This document shows positions 40,515 to 48,357 of a stretch of 64,000 bases of DNA, piece by piece. Each line of letters starts with the position of its first letter. The first letter of the stretch is position 1. The notes under the pieces are model-generated. The model saw only the letters and a program-made list of their open reading frames with translations, ran no database searches and had not been told where the DNA came from. The stretch comes from Oscillospiraceae bacterium (GTDB lineage: Bacteria; Bacillota; Clostridia; Oscillospirales; CAG-272). The position numbers and the translations under genes are program-made. Location of the stretch: assembly GCA_015064725.1 (NCBI GenBank), contig SVRQ01000006.1, positions 25,265-89,264 on the forward strand, written 5' to 3'.

Positions 40515-41840
40515 ATGTTCGGAAATCTCCAAGAAAAACTCGCAGAAGCTTTCAAAAAGTTTAAAAACAAAGGAAAGCTTACGGAAAAAGACGTGCGCGA
40601 AGGTATGCGCGCCGTAAAGCTCGCACTTCTTGAGGCAGACGTAAACTTCAAGGTTGTCCGCAGCTTTATAAATACCGTAACAGAACGTGCCGTGGGCGCG
40701 GAGGTGCTTGAATCCCTCGTTCCCGCACAGCAGGTAATAAAAATAGTTAACGAAGAGCTTACAGCTCTTATGGGAAGCACGGTTTCCAAAATACAGATCG
40801 CCCCCAAGCCCCCCACGATAATTATGATGGTCGGTCTTCAGGGTGCAGGTAAAACGACTCACACGGCAAAGCTCGCCGCCCTCTTTAAAAAAGACGGCAA
40901 ACGCCCGATGCTCGCGGCTTGCGATATATACCGCCCCGCCGCTATAAAACAGCTTCAGGTCGTTGGCGAAGCAGTCGGTGTTCCCGTCTATGCGGAAGAA
41001 AACACAAAAAATGCCGTTAAAATTGCACAGAATGCTCTTAAAGAATGTCAGCGTCAAGGCTGCGATATGCTGTTTATAGATACAGCCGGCCGCCTTCACA
41101 TCGACGAGGATATGATGCAGGAGCTTCTCGATATCAAAAATACGCTCGAACCCGCAGAAATTCTTCTCACCGTCGATGCTATGACCGGTCAGGACGCGGT
41201 AAACGTAGCAGAAAGCTTCAACGGTCTTCTCGACGTTACCGGCGTTGTTATGACGAAAATGGACGGTGACACCCGCGGCGGTGCTGCCCTCTCCATCAAG
41301 CACGTTACGGGCAAGCCCATCAAATTTATCGGTACGGGTGAAAAGCTCGATGCTATCGAGCCCTTCTATCCCGACAGAATGGCATCCCGAATTCTCGGTA
41401 TGGGCGATATGCTCTCTCTTATCGAAAAAGCTCAGCAGAGCTTCGACGAAAAGAAAGCTCAGGAGCTTGAAGAAAAGCTCAGAAAATCCCGTTTCACTCT
41501 CACGGACTACCTTGAACAGTTCGGTCAGCTCAAGCAGATGGGTTCGCTCGATTCCCTTATGGGTATGCTTCCCGGTGTTAAGCCCGGCGCACTAAAGGAT
41601 GCAAAGGTGGACGAAAAAGCCATCGACCGTATGCAGGCGATAATCCTTTCTATGACCCCTGCTGAACGTGAAAAGCCCGACATTATCAACTCCTCCCGCA
41701 AGAAACGTATTGCGGCAGGCGCGGGCACAACTGTCGAAGAAGTAAATAAGCTCCTCAAGCAGTTCGACCAGACGAACAAGCTTATGAAGCAGCTTGCAGG
41801 CGGCAAAAAGTTCGGCAAGTTCGGCAAAATGCCTTTCTAA
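40515..41840 (+). CDS. ffh: Signal recognition particle protein Ffh
   Basis: This SRP GTPase binds signal peptides and 4.5S/6S RNA. The 441-residue protein has the N domain, the G domain with GLQGAGKTTHTAKLA, DTAGR and TKMDGDTRGG, and a methionine-rich M domain ending KFGKFGKMPF. I start it at the ATG at 40515 behind AAGGAG, three bases past the ylxM stop; a longer in-frame start at 40485 lies within ylxM and is unlikely. Confidence 0.97.
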   Translation: MFGNLQEKLAEAFKKFKNKGKLTEKDVREGMRAVKLALLEADVNFKVVRSFINTVTERAVGAEVLESLVPAQQVIKIVNEELTALMGSTVSKIQIAPKPPTIIMMVGLQGAGKTTHTAKLAALFKKDGKRPMLAACDIYRPAAIKQLQVVGEAVGVPVYAEENTKNAVKIAQNALKECQRQGCDMLFIDTAGRLHIDEDMMQELLDIKNTLEPAEILLTVDAMTGQDAVNVAESFNGLLDVTGVVMTKMDGDTRGGAALSIKHVTGKPIKFIGTGEKLDAIEPFYPDRMASRILGMGDMLSLIEKAQQSFDEKKAQELEEKLRKSRFTLTDYLEQFGQLKQMGSLDSLMGMLPGVKPGALKDAKVDEKAIDRMQAIILSMTPAEREKPDIINSSRKKRIAAGAGTTVEEVNKLLKQFDQTNKLMKQLAGGKKFGKFGKMPF

Positions 41841-41870
41841 AAATCGTATAATTATTCAATGACATTGTTA

Positions 41871-41900
41871 TTGAAAATTTATAAATAAAAAATTTATTAT
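41871..41900 (+). promoter_or_regulatory. Candidate internal promoter for rpsP-khpA
   Basis: TTGAAA (41871-41876) and TATTAT (41895-41900) with an 18-base spacer in an AT-rich 91-base gap. No terminator follows ffh, so read-through is also likely. Confidence 0.55.
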
Positions 41901-41931
41901 ATAAACATTATTTTTCGGAGGATATCTCACT

Positions 41932-42177
41932 ATGGCAGTTAAAATCAGACTTACAAGACTTGGTTCTAAAAAAGCTCCCTTCTATCGTATCGTTGTTGCT
42001 GACTCCCGTTTCCCTCGTGACGGCAGATTTGTTGAAGAAATCGGTTACTACAACCCTCTCACAGAGCCTGCTGAAATCAAAGTTGACGCTGACAAGGCTA
42101 AAACTTGGATCAAGAACGGTGCTCAGCCCACAGATACAGTAAAATCTCTTCTCAAAAAGGCCGGCGTAACTGAATAA
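41932..42177 (+). CDS. rpsP: 30S ribosomal protein S16
   Basis: This 81-residue protein of the small subunit starts [20 protein letters not shown], the family signature, and has [16 protein letters not shown] strong GGAGG precedes the ATG. Codon bias is that of highly expressed genes. It lies between ffh and khpA. Confidence 0.97.
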   Translation: MAVKIRLTRLGSKKAPFYRIVVADSRFPRDGRFVEEIGYYNPLTEPAEIKVDADKAKTWIKNGAQPTDTVKSLLKKAGVTE

Positions 42178-42198
42178 TTTTTTCGGGGTGGCACAATA

Positions 42199-42456
42199 AT
42201 GACAAACCTTAAACAGACGCTTGCAAACATTACGGGCGCAATCGTCGATAAACCCGAAGAAATCGTTATCGTTGAAAAAACAGACGGAGATCACGTTACT
42301 CTCGAGCTTTCCGTTGCTCCCGACGATATGGGCAAGGTTATCGGAAAGCACGGCAAGATCGCTCGTGCTATCCGCCAGCTTATGAAAACTGCGGCAAGCA
42401 ACTGCGGCAAAAAGATCACAGTCAATATTAAAGACGAGATCGAAGACGTTGAATAA
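42199..42456 (+). CDS. khpA: KH domain RNA-binding protein KhpA
   Basis: This 85-residue single KH-domain protein (YlqC) has the RNA-binding loop GKVIGKHGKIARAIR. In Firmicutes it pairs with KhpB/EloR and affects cell envelope gene expression. It follows rpsP by 21 bases with a GGGGTGG site. The usual downstream genes rimM, trmD and rplS are missing, since a terminator follows directly. Confidence 0.93.
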   Translation: MTNLKQTLANITGAIVDKPEEIVIVEKTDGDHVTLELSVAPDDMGKVIGKHGKIARAIRQLMKTAASNCGKKITVNIKDEIEDVE

Positions 42457-42458
42457 CA

Positions 42459-42488
42459 AAAAAGCAAACTCATATGAGTTTGCTTTTT
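42459..42488. terminator. Bidirectional terminator after khpA
   Basis: A perfect 15-base-pair palindrome centred at 42473/42474 (AAAAAGCAAACTCAT and its complement), flanked by A and T runs, lies between two convergent genes. Confidence 0.88.
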
Positions 42489-43153
42489 TATTTATCCTTA
42501 AAAACCATATTGGGAAAAGTTTCGGACATACGCTCGTCATCAAACCTTTCGTCCAAAAATTTTTCGACGGAATTTGCAGGAATGGCTGAACTGGGATCCA
42601 TACGCTCCCCCCAACGAAGCACTGCTATAGACGTTAAAACAAGGTTTATCCCCATAAAAACGGATAAGCATATGCAAGACACGCTCCATTTGCGTCCTCG
42701 CACATAAGCAAGAAATCTTACCATAACGGGAAACAGGATGCGAATAAAAGCCACACCAAGAATTCCCCACAAAACAGTCATACGAAGGCTCACTCTTCCG
42801 CCTATATTCATAAACTGCTTGCTGTAATTCCAAGAAACAGAGCCGAAGCACGCCTCTTGAAAAAGGCTTGAAAAATATTCTATCGCAGAGCCGGCAACAG
42901 CACAAACGGCAAATTGCAGAGCTATATTTTTATCTTTTAAAAATATAGCTCCGATATAGAGCACCGCCGCCGCTATTCCGTAAATTATGCAGAAAGGGCC
43001 CCAAACCGTTGCGGAATGGCTTTCCCAGCTTCCCTTTCTTATAATATGCCAAATACCTTCAAGTATAAAACCAAGAACACTTCCTATCATAAAAATGCAA
43101 AATATCGAATTGTAATTAACGTTGTATTCTCTCAATTTTGCTTTTATGTTCAA
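42488..43153 (-). CDS. CmpB-like multi-pass membrane protein (putative ABC transporter permease family)
   Basis: This 221-residue protein has about five membrane segments. The family pattern is visible: GFILEGIWH, the VWGPFCIIYGIAAAV loop, WNYSKQFMNIGGRVSLRMTVLWG. The family (PF06541-type) is named for supposed ABC permeases, but its role is unknown and no ATPase is adjacent. Its start overlaps the stop of the upstream glycosyltransferase by four bases, so the two are translated together, and a role in lipid or glycolipid handling is possible. Confidence 0.8.
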   Translation of the reverse strand: MNIKAKLREYNVNYNSIFCIFMIGSVLGFILEGIWHIIRKGSWESHSATVWGPFCIIYGIAAAVLYIGAIFLKDKNIALQFAVCAVAGSAIEYFSSLFQEACFGSVSWNYSKQFMNIGGRVSLRMTVLWGILGVAFIRILFPVMVRFLAYVRGRKWSVSCICLSVFMGINLVLTSIAVLRWGERMDPSSAIPANSVEKFLDERFDDERMSETFPNMVFKDK

Positions 43154-44325
43154 CTATACTGCCCTCCGATATGATCTTTTTGCAAAACGGAAACATATAT
43201 CTTTTCTATCGCCTCCGCAAAAGCCTCTTTGCCGTAGGCTCTTGCTGTTTTTTCGCTTTCCAGCGCGGCGTTTTTACGCCATTTTTCGTTCGATGCCATA
43301 AAGCGAAGCGCAGAAATAAATTCGTCCTCATCCGTATATTCAAAGCCGTTTTCGGAGTTCTTTATTACGCCTTCGAGGCAAGGATCCTTTCTGCAAAGCA
43401 GCGGAAGCCCGTTCGCCGCCGCTTCTATGTAAGTAAGACCCTGAGTTTCGCTTGTGGAGGCACTTACAAAAATATCACCTGTCTGATAATATTGATAAAC
43501 CTTTAGCGGCTCTACCATTCCTGTGAATACGACCTTGTCTTTTATTTTAAGCTCTTCGCAAAGCTTTTCAAGCACCGGGCGCGCAGGTCCGTCACCGACG
43601 ATAAGAAAAGCAAGACTTTCATTTTCCTCAAGCGCCCTTGCGAAGTATCGCAACAGCTCGTGTACGTTCTTCTCCTCTCCAAGACGGCCGAGGTTTACAA
43701 GCACGATGCTGTTTTCGTCTATTCCAAGCTCTGCCCTTTTTGCAGCCCTTTCCTCCGCCGTAAGCCGTTTCATATGCTGTTCAAGGCTTATACCGCTCGG
43801 AACAACGGAAATATTTCTCTCTATGCCGTAATTATGCAGAACCTCCTCTACCTTTTCCGTGGGGACAACAACGTGCTCCACCTTGTTGAGCGTACTGCGC
43901 GACATTATCTTAACAATAAATTTGCCCAATCTTTCTGCCGGTATAACGTATGTCACGTATTGTTCGTACATTGTATGATACGTATGAACTATAGGAGCGC
44001 CCGTAAGCTTAGATACGTGCATAGCAAAGCGGAAGCTGAAAAGCTCACATTGGCTGTGAATAACGTCGGGATGCCACTCTATAAGCTCTTTTATAAGCCG
44101 ATGGTGGTAAGACACAGGCATACGCACGTTGGGATAAACCGCCTCCAAGGAAACGGAGCGTATATAGTAAACGTCCCCATCGTTGTGGCTGTGCGTACTT
44201 TCAGAGATCGTAAGTATCCTTACGTCGTGTCCGCGCGCTTTCATAGCCTCATACAGATTTTTAACCGACGTAACAACGCCGTTGGTTTCCGTAGTAAACA
44301 GATCTGTCGTTATCAATATCTTCAT
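43150..44325 (-). CDS. GT4 family glycosyltransferase (diacylglycerol glucosyltransferase-like)
   Basis: This is a 391-residue GT-B fold transferase. The N-terminal domain has TNGVVTSVKNLYEAMKARGHDV and HTYHTMYEQYVTY; the C-terminal domain has NLGRLGEEKNVHELL, GDGPARP and the nucleotide-sugar motif SETQGLTYIEAAANGLP. The first half resembles bacterial diacylglycerol 3-glucosyltransferases and phosphatidylinositol mannosyltransferases that build glycolipids at the inner membrane. The acceptor is inferred from similarity. It is first in a two-gene unit. Confidence 0.85.
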   Translation of the reverse strand: MKILITTDLFTTETNGVVTSVKNLYEAMKARGHDVRILTISESTHSHNDGDVYYIRSVSLEAVYPNVRMPVSYHHRLIKELIEWHPDVIHSQCELFSFRFAMHVSKLTGAPIVHTYHTMYEQYVTYVIPAERLGKFIVKIMSRSTLNKVEHVVVPTEKVEEVLHNYGIERNISVVPSGISLEQHMKRLTAEERAAKRAELGIDENSIVLVNLGRLGEEKNVHELLRYFARALEENESLAFLIVGDGPARPVLEKLCEELKIKDKVVFTGMVEPLKVYQYYQTGDIFVSASTSETQGLTYIEAAANGLPLLCRKDPCLEGVIKNSENGFEYTDEDEFISALRFMASNEKWRKNAALESEKTARAYGKEAFAEAIEKIYVSVLQKDHIGGQYS

Positions 44326-44401
44326 AACAATTAAATTCTCCGAAGCAAAAATTATTTACCGTAAAATATCCCGTATTACAGGCTTTATCAACTATGCTTT
44401 C

Positions 44402-44410
44402 ATTATATCA
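44402..44410 (-). promoter_or_regulatory. Extended -10 promoter for the GT4 gene
   Basis: On minus TGATATAAT (44410-44402) is a perfect extended -10. No good -35 lies 17 bases upstream. The start codon is about 70 bases downstream. Confidence 0.45.
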
Positions 44411-44480
44411 CAATAATTCTTTATAAATGATTAAGTTTTAATGTAAAATTTTTAAATTATCTGTAAATTAGGGAAATGCG

Positions 44481-44507
44481 AAAAGCGGCTTTCAAAAAGC
44501 CGCTTTT
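44481..44507 (-). terminator. Terminator after the PAP2-like gene
   Basis: AAAAGCGGCTTT (44481-44492) and AAAGCCGCTTTT (44496-44507) pair perfectly with a three-base loop. Confidence 0.82.
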
Positions 44508-44510
44508 AAA

Positions 44511-44972
44511 TCAAGTAAATATGCAATACATAACTATCGCATTAGCAAAGCCGACAAAAATACCGGCAAGGACCTGCACGGGCGTATGTCCGACAAATTC
44601 TTTAAGCTTAACTTCGCGCAGCTCCGAATCAAGCGGAAGGCTGAAAAGCTCTATAAGCTCGTTAAGGACAGCTGCCTGCTTTCCCGTTTCTTGGCGCACG
44701 CCCGTTGCATCGTGGCAAACGATGACAGCAACTATTGCCGCTATTGCAAATTCCACGCTTCCCGTACCGTTGAGCAAAGCCGTTATCACGGCAAGCGACG
44801 TCACCGTTGCGGAGTGTCCGCTGGGCATACCTCCGTCCCCGAAAAGACGGTGTATGTCAAACTTTTTATTCACTATAGCGTGTATTATAACTTTAACGAT
44901 CTGTGCCACCGCCCAAGAAGATAGGGGCGTCATCAAATACGGATTTGTAAATAGATCTATTATCCAATTCAT
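44511..44972 (-). CDS. Divergent PAP2 family protein (YuiD-like)
   Basis: This 153-residue membrane protein has four to five hydrophobic segments. The family core GDGGMPSGHSATVTSL and CHDATGVRQETGKQA resemble the acid-phosphatase motifs of PAP2 enzymes, but one of the usual three motifs is modified, hence the name. A role in lipid phosphate removal is presumed. I start it at the ATG at 44972 with AAAAGGAC upstream; the TTG at 45023 lies too near the transcription start. Confidence 0.85.
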   Translation of the reverse strand: MNWIIDLFTNPYLMTPLSSWAVAQIVKVIIHAIVNKKFDIHRLFGDGGMPSGHSATVTSLAVITALLNGTGSVEFAIAAIVAVIVCHDATGVRQETGKQAAVLNELIELFSLPLDSELREVKLKEFVGHTPVQVLAGIFVGFANAIVMYCIFT

Positions 44973-45039
44973 ATATAATGTCCTTTTAGCAGTAATATCC
45001 GTTTTGTTTTCTTCCTTTTTCAAAACAAGACCTATTTAT

Positions 45040-45068
45040 ATTATATCCATATACCGAATATATGTCAA
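45040..45068 (-). promoter_or_regulatory. Promoter for the PAP2-like gene
   Basis: On minus, TTGACA (45068-45063) and TATAAT (45045-45040) with a 17-base spacer, directly downstream of the transporter terminator. Confidence 0.82.
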
Positions 45069-45070
45069 GA

Positions 45071-45103
45071 AAAAAGCACTTTTGAAAAACAAAAGTGCTT
45101 TTT
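45071..45103 (-). terminator. Terminator after the amino-acid transporter operon
   Basis: AAAAAGCACTTTTG (45071-45084) and CAAAAGTGCTTTTT (45090-45103) pair perfectly around AAAAA, with T runs on both sides. Confidence 0.85.
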
Positions 45104-45109
45104 ATTTTT

Positions 45110-45910
45110 TTAAACATCAGTATTTCCGAACGCGGAAAGAAAATGATGGAGTCTTTCGTTTTTGCTTTCAAAGATTTCCTCGGGTGTGCCCTCAACTGCA
45201 ACAACGCCATCGTCCATAAATACTATCTTATCGGAAACCTCGCGTGCAAAATTCATTTCGTGCGTAACGATTATCATCGTCATATTGTGCGCCGCAAGTC
45301 CTTTTATGACCTTGAGCACCTCTCCCGTTATTTCGGGGTCGAGCGCGCTTGTGGGTTCATCAAAGAAAAGTATATCGGGATCTAGCATAAGCGCGCGGGC
45401 AATGGACACTCTCTGCTGCTGGCCGCCTGAAAGCTGACAAGGATAAAAATCCTTCTTTTCCGAAAGACCGACAGAAGCAAGTATCTCGTCTGCCTTTTTA
45501 TCTATTTCGTCATATTTCTCTCTGAGGACTGCTTTGCCGAGCTTGTTTGCCTTTGCCTCTTCCTTTGCACGGAGCTGGGGCGCAAGAACAAGATTTTTCT
45601 TTACCGTGTACTGCGGAAAAAGATTGAACGATTGGAACACAAGACCAAAGCTTAATCTGCTTTCGCGTATTTCCTTCGCCGATCTTTTAACGTGGTCTGC
45701 AGCATCGAAGATACATTTGCCGTCCACGTATATCTCGCCCGTATCGGGCGTTTCAAGGAAGTTAAGGCAACGCAAAAGCGTTGTCTTTCCGCTTCCCGAA
45801 GAACCGATTATGGAAAGGACCTGACCTTTTTCAAGGGATATATCAACACCCTTGAGAACATCGGTCTTATCGAATTTTTTAGTTATATATTTAACTTCCA
45901 AAAATGACAT
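45110..45910 (-). CDS. Polar amino-acid ABC transporter, ATP-binding protein
   Basis: This 266-residue ATPase energises amino-acid uptake. It has Walker [10 protein letters not shown], signature [15 protein letters not shown], Walker [13 protein letters not shown] and switch [10 protein letters not shown], all typical of GlnQ/ArtP-type proteins. It is the last gene of a three-gene operon, 12 bases from the permease. A loop of about 20 residues rich in Lys/Glu (near 100-125) is longer than usual. Confidence 0.94.
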   Translation of the reverse strand: MSFLEVKYITKKFDKTDVLKGVDISLEKGQVLSIIGSSGSGKTTLLRCLNFLETPDTGEIYVDGKCIFDAADHVKRSAKEIRESRLSFGLVFQSFNLFPQYTVKKNLVLAPQLRAKEEAKANKLGKAVLREKYDEIDKKADEILASVGLSEKKDFYPCQLSGGQQQRVSIARALMLDPDILFFDEPTSALDPEITGEVLKVIKGLAAHNMTMIIVTHEMNFAREVSDKIVFMDDGVVAVEGTPEEIFESKNERLHHFLSAFGNTDV

Positions 45911-45922
45911 CTTCGCCCCTCC

Positions 45923-46570
45923 TTATGCCTTGTAGTAGGAAAGCTTTTTCTCGAAATAGCCGAAAAGAAGCGTAAGCAAGCCGACAAAAATGAGGTAGAA
46001 TACTGCCGTATAGAACATAGGCCAAACAAGACCGTAAGCCGCAAAATTTTCCGCAGCCTTGAGCATCTCCGTAATGGAGATGACCCTTGCAAGAGCCGTA
46101 TCCTTAACAAGCGTAATAACTTCGTTGGACATAGGCGGAATTATGCGCTTTACGACCTGCATAAGCACGACCTTGAAGAATATCTGCGATTTCGTCATAC
46201 CGAGGACCTCGCCCGCCTCGTACTGCCCCTTCGAGATGCTTTCTATACCTCCGCGGTATATTTCGGAGAAATAGCAAGCGTAATTTATAACGAAAGCTAT
46301 AAGCACGGCGGGAAATCTGTCGAAGCCCGAAAAGCCTTCAACAAGAATACCCGGAACGTAAAAAACAACGAATATCTGAAGCATAAGCGGAACACCGCGA
46401 ATGATCCAAACAAAAACTTTTGTAACGTATGCAAGCGGCTTGAATTTAGACATAGAGCCGAATGCGATTATAAGTCCCAGCGGAAGCGCAAATAGAAGTG
46501 TGAGCGCAAATATCAGGGCGGTCCATTTAAGACCGCCGAGAATGCTGAGAGTAACTTCCCAAAAACCCAT
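45923..46570 (-). CDS. Polar amino-acid ABC transporter, permease
   Basis: This 215-residue inner-membrane protein has about five membrane helices. The coupling loop EAGEVLGMTKSQIFFKVVLMQ matches the EAA motif of HisM/GlnP permeases, and the start GGLKWTALIFALTLLF fits the family. With a single permease gene, it probably forms a homodimer. It lies between the binding protein and ATPase genes. Confidence 0.93.
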   Translation of the reverse strand: MGFWEVTLSILGGLKWTALIFALTLLFALPLGLIIAFGSMSKFKPLAYVTKVFVWIIRGVPLMLQIFVVFYVPGILVEGFSGFDRFPAVLIAFVINYACYFSEIYRGGIESISKGQYEAGEVLGMTKSQIFFKVVLMQVVKRIIPPMSNEVITLVKDTALARVISITEMLKAAENFAAYGLVWPMFYTAVFYLIFVGLLTLLFGYFEKKLSYYKA

Positions 46571-46592
46571 TATAAAATTCCTTTAATATTTA

Positions 46593-47396
46593 TCAGCCGT
46601 TAAATTCCGCAACCTGAAGTACGTTTTCAAAGTGGTACTTCTTTGCGATCTCAAGAAGCTTGCCGTTTTCATTGAGAGTTTTGATAGCTTCGTTTACCTT
46701 TGCTGTAAGGTCGCTTCCCTTTTTGAAGCCGATAGCATAGTATTCAGCGGGAAGAACGATATCTTCAACGATAGCAAGGTCTTCAAAGTCGCCCTTGCCG
46801 CAGACGTTTTTAGCAAGGAGGATATCGATTACAGCCAAGTCGGATTTACCTGTCTTAACCTCCATAAACGTAGCGTTCTGTGCGGGGAATTCAATAAGTT
46901 CGCCGTTTTCACCCACAGCCTTCTTAGCGTATTCTGCGCCTGCACTGCCGCCTTCAACAGCCGCTGTCTTACCTACAAGGTCAGCCTCTGTTTTATAGGA
47001 ATCGAGGTTGGATTTCTTAACAACGATGCACTGCTGGTTAAGCATATAAGTAGAAGAAAAGTCAACAAGGTCTTTTCTCGGAATACCGTCATCGGAAGAG
47101 TTTGCAGTAAAGCCGTTCCAGATGCAATCTATCTTGCCGGAGTTGAGTTCAATGTATTTCTGAGTCCAATCGATCTTCTGGAATTTAACTTCCATACCGA
47201 TAAGCTCGCCGACAGCTCTTGCAAAGTCGCTTTCAAAGCCTGTCCAATTGCCGTTTTCGTCCTGCTCGTTCATATCAACGATAACAGTAACACCGCAAAC
47301 GAGTACGTCTTCTTCTTCTTTGCCGCAGCTTGCAAAAGCGAACAAGGAAAGTGCCATAAGAGCTGCTGCGAGTACGAGAGAAATGATTTTTTTCAT
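46593..47396 (-). CDS. Amino-acid ABC transporter, substrate-binding lipoprotein
   Basis: This 267-residue protein is exported and lipid-anchored: residues 1-23 form a signal peptide and C24 (FAFASC) is the likely lipidation site, although the lipobox is not canonical. The mature part is a type-3 (SBP_bac_3) binding protein with GFESDFARAVGELIGM, IDCIWNGFT and KTAAVEGGSAGAEYA. The specific amino acid is not evident. The gene is preceded by a consensus promoter and a perfect dyad. It uses the ACA-rich codon style of highly expressed genes. Confidence 0.93.
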   Translation of the reverse strand: MKKIISLVLAAALMALSLFAFASCGKEEEDVLVCGVTVIVDMNEQDENGNWTGFESDFARAVGELIGMEVKFQKIDWTQKYIELNSGKIDCIWNGFTANSSDDGIPRKDLVDFSSTYMLNQQCIVVKKSNLDSYKTEADLVGKTAAVEGGSAGAEYAKKAVGENGELIEFPAQNATFMEVKTGKSDLAVIDILLAKNVCGKGDFEDLAIVEDIVLPAEYYAIGFKKGSDLTAKVNEAIKTLNENGKLLEIAKKYHFENVLQVAEFNG

Positions 47397-47434
47397 AGTA
47401 AGATTCTCTTTTCAAAATGTAGATTTTAAAGATT

Positions 47435-47456
47435 TCGTTTTAGTTTGCTAAAACGA
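47435..47456 (-). promoter_or_regulatory. Perfect dyad at the transporter transcription start
   Basis: TCGTTTTAG (47435-47443) and CTAAAACGA (47448-47456) form a nine-base-pair inverted repeat around TTTG, at or just after the predicted transcription start. It is a candidate operator. Confidence 0.6.
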
Positions 47457-47463
47457 TGTTTCA

Positions 47464-47492
47464 ATAATATCACTTCTACAGACGTTTGTCAA
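47464..47492 (-). promoter_or_regulatory. Promoter for the amino-acid transporter operon
   Basis: On minus, TTGACA (47492-47487) and TATTAT (47469-47464) with a 17-base spacer. Confidence 0.85.
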
Positions 47493-47530
47493 GTACTTTA
47501 TGAAAAAAAGTTTGCTATGGTTTACTTTTT

Positions 47531-47573
47531 AAAAAAGACCTCTCTATATAAATTTTTTCGGCTTTATAAAGAG
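47531..47573 (-). terminator. Terminator-like hairpin at the TPR gene end
   Basis: On minus CTCTTTATAAA (47573-47563) pairs with TTTATATAGAG (47552-47542) with one mismatch, then TCTTTTTT. The first arm includes the TPR gene stop codon. Confidence 0.5.
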
Positions 47574-48292
47574 AAAAATGGGTGTGTGCCGCAAAGTATT
47601 TGTTGTGTAAGCTCCTCAGTCTGCCGTACCGTTTCAGGGGAGCTTTCTTTCAGCAAGCTTATATATTTTGCCGCTTTTTCCGAATTTCCCATCGCCGCAT
47701 ACAAAACCGCCGCCGTAGAATATGAGCCCTTTTGTAAAGGATATTTCTGTGCCGCAAGCCAAGCGTTTTCCGCCTCCGAATATTTGCGAAGCATTGTAAG
47801 ACAGGCAGCAAGATTTGTATATGCCGAACCGAGAATATCGTATTCTCTATCCGCTTCCGATCCTTCCAAAAGACATTCTATTGCGGTTTCGTAATACGCT
47901 TTTGCTTTTTCAAACTGCGCGCTTCCGTGTGCTGCTTTTGCAAGCTTTAAGTATGGCAAGTAGAACCTGTGTCCAAACTCGCCTGCTTTTTCATACCATT
48001 TAAGCATCTCATCGTTTTTGCCGCACATCTCGAAGCACAGCCCAACAAAAAACATCCACGCCGCTTTATCCTCATCGTAAACACAGTATTGCCGTATGTC
48101 ATTTAAAAGCTCCATACCGCGCTTCACGTTTCTTCGGCTGATATGATTAAGAGCATTGATAAGTATTATACGCACCTCTTTATTTTCAGCAAACGCAGGT
48201 TCTAAAATAGGTCCGAAAGTCTGCCTGTGTATCTCCCAGCTTCGGTTTAGCGAAAACTTTACAGAATCAAGATCGAAATTTTTATCATCCAT
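47564..48292 (-). CDS. Tetratricopeptide-repeat protein
   Basis: This 242-residue protein is soluble and helical. Several TPR-like pairs are visible: AAWMFFVGLCFEMCGKNDEMLKWYEKAGEFG compressed into helix pairs near 77-107, then AKAAHGSAQFEKAKAYYETA, AYTNLAACLTMLRKYSEAENAW and AVLYAAMGNSEKAAKYI. Such repeats bind other proteins; the partner is unknown. The ribosome binding site AAGGAGG lies just below the terminator of the upstream clpE-like gene, so it may depend on read-through. Confidence 0.8.
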   Translation of the reverse strand: MDDKNFDLDSVKFSLNRSWEIHRQTFGPILEPAFAENKEVRIILINALNHISRRNVKRGMELLNDIRQYCVYDEDKAAWMFFVGLCFEMCGKNDEMLKWYEKAGEFGHRFYLPYLKLAKAAHGSAQFEKAKAYYETAIECLLEGSEADREYDILGSAYTNLAACLTMLRKYSEAENAWLAAQKYPLQKGSYSTAAVLYAAMGNSEKAAKYISLLKESSPETVRQTEELTQQILCGTHPFFSL

Positions 48293-48310
48293 ATCATTTC
48301 CTCCTTAATA

Positions 48311-48346
48311 AAAGTGCTCAAGCAAGGTCCGTCCGCTTGAGCGCTT
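48311..48346 (-). terminator. Terminator after the clpE-like gene
   Basis: AAAGTGCTCAAGC (48311-48323) and GCTTGAGCGCTTT (48334-48346) pair over 13 bases with one G-U, followed on minus by TTTTATTA. Confidence 0.75.
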
Positions 48347-48357
48347 TATTTATCTTA

